Positions 6,851 to 9,534 of a stretch of 9,534 nt of DNA are shown here, piece after piece (position 1 is the stretch's first letter; each line of letters opens with the position of its first letter). The notes under the pieces are model-generated. The model saw only the letters and a list, made by a program, of their open reading frames with translations. It was not told the DNA's origin and did no database searches. Origin of the DNA: CAZWFW01 sp964633445. Its GTDB lineage: Archaea; Undinarchaeota; CAZWFW01. The stretch covers positions 1 to 9,534 of the forward strand of contig CAZWFW010000043.1 in assembly GCA_964633445.1 (NCBI GenBank), in the 5' to 3' direction. Position numbers and translations under genes: made by a program.

Positions 6851-8720
6851 AATCTTCAATCTTCCTTTTTAATATTTCAGCAACCTTAGCGGCATCTACT
6901 CTACCCCTGTATTCCTTCATTATCTCCCCCATGATTGGTTTAAATGCTCTTTCCTTAAGCTTTCTTATGAGATTCTCATTATTTCTAACAACATTGTCAA
7001 CAATTCTCTCTATTTCCTCTAAGCTAAACATTTTCTCAGCATTTCTAACTATTTTTTCGAAATCCTGAGGTTTTTTAGCAATTTCCTTTAGAATCTCAAC
7101 GACATTTTGCCTACCAAGCTTACCCCTTTTATAAAGCTCAAATACTTTAACAAAGTGCACAGTTGATAAGCAACTAACATCAATACCTTCCCTTTTCATC
7201 TCCCTTACTTTGGATGTAAGCGCTATGGCTGCAAACCTTGGTTCAACTCCTAGTTTAACAATATTGTTAAACACATCCTCATACCCCAATCTAAACAAGT
7301 CATAGACAATATTCTCCTCCACACCATATTCTTTACTTATCTTCCTTACTCTATCTTCAAGTGGTTCTGGTAAGCTTTTTTTAATTTCCTCCAAAAAATC
7401 TCTAGTTATAACTATTGGAGGCAAATCTGTTTCTGGGTACATTCTCCCCGCTCCCGGCAATGGTCTTGTGTAGCTTGTTGTACAATCTGGATTTGCCACT
7501 CTTGTCTCTTCCGGAACACCGTCTAATGCTTGCTTCGCCCTCTCAAATACAGCACCAAGAGCCTTCTCTGCTGTATTTTTATCTGATAGTGTGATAACAA
7601 TAGCATCGTTACCCCCAGCATTAAAAATTTCCTCCAACCTCCTAAATTCTTTATCTAGGTGATACTTATTTGCTTCATCGCTATGTATAATTCCTCCAAC
7701 ACCGTAAGCTCTAGCGTAATCTGCAAACTCCTTACCAAGAGTTTTTCCTTTGCAAATTTCCATTTTCAGTAAATCCTTAAATCCAGGAAGTTTAATAGCG
7801 AAAACTTTTAAATTTTTCTTATTTATTAATTCCGCAATAAATTTACACCCTGTTTCCCTAAATATTTCCGTAACATCCTTTATTTCAAAATTTTCAAAAT
7901 CCTTTTTACAAATTCTCTTTTTGAGCTTATCTCTAAGATTTATTAAAGATATTTGCCTCTGTACTTCCCTCCCTATTATTTCAGCAATATCCTTAAGCTC
8001 TTGCACACCCTTAATTTCAATTCTAGCACCTCCTTCTACGGAAACATTCAAATCCTGCCTTATACTTCCAATTCCTCGCATAACTTTCAAGCTTCTTAGA
8101 AGCATCCCTATTTTGTAAGCAATCTCTTGCACTTCTTCTGGAGTATAACCTTCAAGAACATCCGTCGCAACCTCTATTAAAGGTATCCCTAATCTATCAA
8201 TTCTATAAATTACCTCCTTGCCTTTCTTTTTAACAATACCTGCAGACTCTTCTTCAAGGCAAATTGTTTTAATTCCTATTCTCCTACCATTAAATTCTAT
8301 GTATCCATTTAACCCAACAATTAATGTTCTCTGGAATCCAGACGTGTTCGAGCCGTCAATTACTGTTTTTCGCATAATATGCAGCTCATTAGGAATATCG
8401 GCATGCATAAGCAATGCCGCTTGTAAAGCTACTCTCAATGCTTCCTTATTTATTTCGTGAATAGGCTCCTCATCAAGTTCCACAAGGCAACTACTCCCCT
8501 TAAAAATTTTGTAGACAAACCTCCTACCCCTCAGATACTCAAAAAGTGCTGCGGGATCTATCTCTCCCATCTCACTCGCCGCTAGTCTTTGCATTCTGGA
8601 AACTTCGTCGCCCAAAGCCTCATCTTCAAGTGAGGACTTGCATTTGCAAAAGAGCTTGTGTGTGTCAATTCTCTGATGAATCTCCAACCCAACCCTCAAG
8701 CCTAATTTCTCATAGTTCAT
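6837..8720 (-). CDS. gatE: Glutamyl-tRNA(Gln) amidotransferase subunit E
   Basis: A full-length GatE of 627 residues. It recognises Glu-tRNA(Gln), activates the misacylated glutamate with ATP and, with the amide-supplying GatD, converts it to Gln-tRNA(Gln), which archaea lacking GlnRS need. Motifs are GLEIHQRIDTHKLFC (11-25) of the GatB/GatE catalytic cradle, RKTVIDGSNTSGFQRT (117-132), EEESAGI (156-162), YRIDRLGIPLIEV (172-184), GSIRQDLNVSV (218-228) with EIKGVQEL (235-242), and YPETDLPP (428-435). The AspRS-type insertion, which separates GatE from GatB, spans roughly 270-400 (LPGFKDLL, then YGVGGIIHSDE). The helical YqeY-like tail, which grips tRNA, closes the protein (about 510-627). GatD is not adjacent. 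The gene begins 8 bases after the pilin-like gene and its end overlaps nurA, so the three form one operon. Confidence 0.97.
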   Translation of the reverse strand: MNYEKLGLRVGLEIHQRIDTHKLFCKCKSSLEDEALGDEVSRMQRLAASEMGEIDPAALFEYLRGRRFVYKIFKGSSCLVELDEEPIHEINKEALRVALQAALLMHADIPNELHIMRKTVIDGSNTSGFQRTLIVGLNGYIEFNGRRIGIKTICLEEESAGIVKKKGKEVIYRIDRLGIPLIEVATDVLEGYTPEEVQEIAYKIGMLLRSLKVMRGIGSIRQDLNVSVEGGARIEIKGVQELKDIAEIIGREVQRQISLINLRDKLKKRICKKDFENFEIKDVTEIFRETGCKFIAELINKKNLKVFAIKLPGFKDLLKMEICKGKTLGKEFADYARAYGVGGIIHSDEANKYHLDKEFRRLEEIFNAGGNDAIVITLSDKNTAEKALGAVFERAKQALDGVPEETRVANPDCTTSYTRPLPGAGRMYPETDLPPIVITRDFLEEIKKSLPEPLEDRVRKISKEYGVEENIVYDLFRLGYEDVFNNIVKLGVEPRFAAIALTSKVREMKREGIDVSCLSTVHFVKVFELYKRGKLGRQNVVEILKEIAKKPQDFEKIVRNAEKMFSLEEIERIVDNVVRNNENLIRKLKERAFKPIMGEIMKEYRGRVDAAKVAEILKRKIEDYAGK

Positions 8721-8728
8721 CTAGATAA

Positions 8729-9202
8729 TTAGATAATAGTCCCTTTTACAGGTTTTAAGAATCGAGAATGAGACACACCCTCCTGTATGTATGTAAGCTC
8801 CACATACAAAACATATTTTTTTCCTTTAGGAAGATTCGTATGACAATCACCAGTAAGTAAAATCTCTTGCCCTGTTTCTACCTCAAGAGGATTGTCCAGG
8901 CTTATCGGATTTCCATTATAATATAGGTCGGAGAGATACTCCTCATTTACATATGCTGTTGCTTTTATTATTTTCGCTTTAAAGGGTTGCTTGGCAACTA
9001 TAAATATTCTTATTATGCCATTAGAGTATACTTGATGGTCATGAATAGCTATTTCATCTAAAATAGCTTCAGCCTTCACCTTACCACGTTTAATATGCTC
9101 AGCAATCTGAATAACACTAATTACTACTCCAGCAACAGCTAAAGCTGTCAATATTGCAAACCAGTATGTAGTTACAGTATCAATTATACTACCTTTCCTC
9201 AT
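8729..9202 (-). CDS. Type IV pilin/archaellin-like protein
   Basis: A 157-residue protein with the layout of an archaeal pilin: a very short charged N-terminus (MRKGS), one hydrophobic segment at about residues 12-33 (YWFAILTALAVAGVVISVIQ), then a beta-rich domain (45-150). The RKG-S junction could be a prepilin-peptidase site cleaving after Gly 4, which would leave a hydrophobic assembly helix; Asp 8 lies near the place where pilins often have an acidic residue. This is inferred from layout; I cannot name a subfamily, and a simple membrane-anchored protein remains possible. The ATG at 9200-9202 has a TATA-like element about 30 bases upstream. It is the first gene of an apparent operon with gatE and nurA, an unexpected partner for translation and repair genes. 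Confidence 0.55.
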   Translation of the reverse strand: MRKGSIIDTVTTYWFAILTALAVAGVVISVIQIAEHIKRGKVKAEAILDEIAIHDHQVYSNGIIRIFIVAKQPFKAKIIKATAYVNEEYLSDLYYNGNPISLDNPLEVETGQEILLTGDCHTNLPKGKKYVLYVELTYIQEGVSHSRFLKPVKGTII

Positions 9203-9227
9203 TATAATTTGTTTGTAAGAAGTTTCC

Positions 9228-9238
9228 TTAAAAATTTT
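9228..9238 (-). promoter_or_regulatory. TATA-like element for the pilin-gatE-nurA operon
   Basis: The minus strand reads AAATTTTTAAG, centred about 31 bases before the ATG at 9202. The spacing fits initiation a few bases before the start codon. Confidence 0.45.
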
Positions 9239-9249
9239 TAGAAAAGAGG

Positions 9250-9275
9250 ATACCGCTTAATTTTTCGGATGGTAT
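9250..9275. other. Short inverted repeat followed by T5 on the plus strand
   Basis: ATACC (9250-9254) pairs with GGTAT (9271-9275) around a 16-base AT-rich loop, and on the plus strand T-residues continue to 9279. It may be a weak terminator or the outer edge of the element at 9285-9455. On the minus strand it falls where the guide of an omega-RNA would lie. Confidence 0.3.
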
Positions 9276-9284
9276 TTTTAATGA

Positions 9285-9312
9285 GTGAATACCCTCGCTA
9301 TCGCAAAGGGCT
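9285..9312 (-). mobile_element. IS200/IS605-type right-end hairpin
   Basis: On the minus strand GGAAGCCCTTTGCGATAGCG leads into AGGGTATTCAC. CCCTTTGC pairs with GCGAGGG around a GATA loop, allowing one bulge and a G-U pair. The layout GAAGCCC, hairpin, then TAgTTCAC is what I remember of the right ends of many archaeal IS200/IS605 elements, where TnpA cleaves just past the hairpin. No TnpA gene is in the window and no left end was recognised. Confidence 0.55.
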
Positions 9313-9455
9313 TCCTGATTCATAGAGAGAACTTACCATCGGCTCTTTCAGCCTTACTGTGCAGAGGTTCTCTCCAACAGGTTATCAAGCTTTTCACCCC
9401 TCATCAATATTTTTGGCTCTCATCCCTATCTTCGGAAGGACTTCCGCCGAGAGAG
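9285..9455 (-). ncRNA. Orphan omega/reRNA-like structured RNA, overlapping a decayed tnpB 3' end
   Basis: This block is about 48% G+C (77 of 160 counted) against 20% in 9471-9534. On the minus strand it holds a hairpin with arms CGGAA/TTCCG (9433-9446), a CTCTC/GAGAG helix (9417-9421 with 9451-9455), a perfect 8-bp helix GAGAGAAC/GTTCTCTC (9325-9332 with 9367-9374), the inner hairpin GGCT/AGCC (9341-9353) and the right-end hairpin. One reading frame gives SAEVLPKIGMRAKNIDEG, stops, then PVGENLCTVRLKEPMVSSLY and ESGSPLR before TAG (9298-9300). This resembles TnpB C-termini, whose 3' coding sequence doubles as the guide-RNA scaffold. In-frame stops at several points and the absence of TnpB upstream show that no protein is made. 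The natural guide would begin at 9284 and read downward. The assignment rests on remembered family patterns. Confidence 0.55.
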
Positions 9456-9466
9456 TTAAAATATAT
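9456..9466 (-). promoter_or_regulatory. TATA-like element at the edge of the structured-RNA block
   Basis: The minus strand reads ATATATTTTAA directly before the GC-rich block. Initiation about 25 bases on (near 9436) would fall in the first hairpin. A second candidate, ATATTTATATC at 9507-9517, would start the RNA near 9485 and include the whole scaffold. Confidence 0.35.
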
Positions 9467-9468
9467 CT

Positions 9469-9534
9469 AGATAGTTATTTACGATTTAGCTAGTAGAATG
9501 ATAAATGATATAAATATAATGATGTTATGATGTA
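9469..9534. other. AT-rich non-coding end of window
   Basis: About 20% G+C (13 of 64 counted from 9471), with stops in all minus-strand frames and no TnpB-like translation. It contains the possible TATA element at 9507-9517 and nothing else that I can identify. Confidence 0.5.

Noticed and set aside
6851..6859. TTG at 6859 as the nurA start
   Set aside because: The purine-rich GGAAG almost touches the TTG but sits ten bases before the ATG at 6850, which is the more usual spacing and codon.
7750..8118. A 122-codon plus-strand open frame inside gatE
   Set aside because: It is the antisense shadow of a certain gene, with no promoter and no recognisable motif.
9290..9450. Minimal RNase P RNA or SRP RNA
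   Set aside because: GGAAGTCC on the minus strand recalls RNase P conserved region I, but the matching 3' conserved region is missing and the domain order does not fit. The IS200/IS605 3'-end pattern covers far more of the block.
9285..9470. A 61-codon open frame on the plus strand
   Set aside because: It lies antisense to the GC-rich structured block, has no upstream TATA element or ribosome-binding site, and its translation shows no protein-like pattern; the minus-strand reading explains the conservation-like features better.
1..9534. CRISPR arrays, tRNA genes, prophage genes or long direct repeats
   Set aside because: I saw no regularly spaced repeats, no tRNA T-loop pattern in the spacers and no phage-type genes. 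A reliable negative for tRNAs would need a covariance search.

Overview
The window is archaeal. It carries a clamp-loader small subunit (RFC) interrupted by an intein, GatE (found only in archaea), a NurA-family nuclease, a type IV pilin-like protein and AT-rich TATA elements placed about 25-31 bases upstream of start codons with little or no leader. Coding DNA is AT-rich, by eye about one third G+C. The gene set suits a thermophilic or anaerobic TACK-type archaeon, with Bathyarchaeia-like lineages a reasonable guess; nothing here fixes the lineage.

Layout: the left edge holds the first 15-16 codons of hisS (histidyl-tRNA synthetase, minus strand). Upstream of it, on the same strand, is rfcS with a 323-residue intein inserted in the AAA+ core (200-2134). 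A 60-bp divergent spacer with one near-palindromic AT element separates rfcS from a folylpolyglutamate-synthase-like Mur ligase (2195-3514, plus). Facing it is a small multi-pass membrane protein of unknown function whose frame is broken at an A6/T6 run, so the visible reading frame stops early and a matching hydrophobic tail continues in another frame. Next, on the plus strand, is an exported, membrane-anchored protein with Ig-like domains (4413-5876). It ends tail to tail with a minus-strand operon, both stop codons lying within one CTAG. That operon reads pilin-like protein -> gatE -> nurA-like (9202 down to 5873), with an 8-nt spacer and a short overlap.

The right end (9203-9534) has no intact gene. 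A block of about 165 nt is much richer in G+C than its surroundings (77 of 160 positions counted, against 13 of 64 on the far side). It looks like the 3' end of an IS200/IS605 tnpB: a decayed C-terminal frame, a compact set of stems, and a right-end hairpin followed by TTCAC on the minus strand. No TnpB body lies upstream within the window, and a TATA-like element directly abuts the block. This makes it a candidate orphan omega/reRNA-like guide RNA or a minimal non-autonomous element, and it is the most unusual item here.

Functionally the window mixes information processing (HisRS, GatE, RFC, NurA), one cofactor-type ligase and surface or envelope proteins. Expected partners are missing from the window: GatD for GatE, HerA for NurA and RfcL for RfcS.
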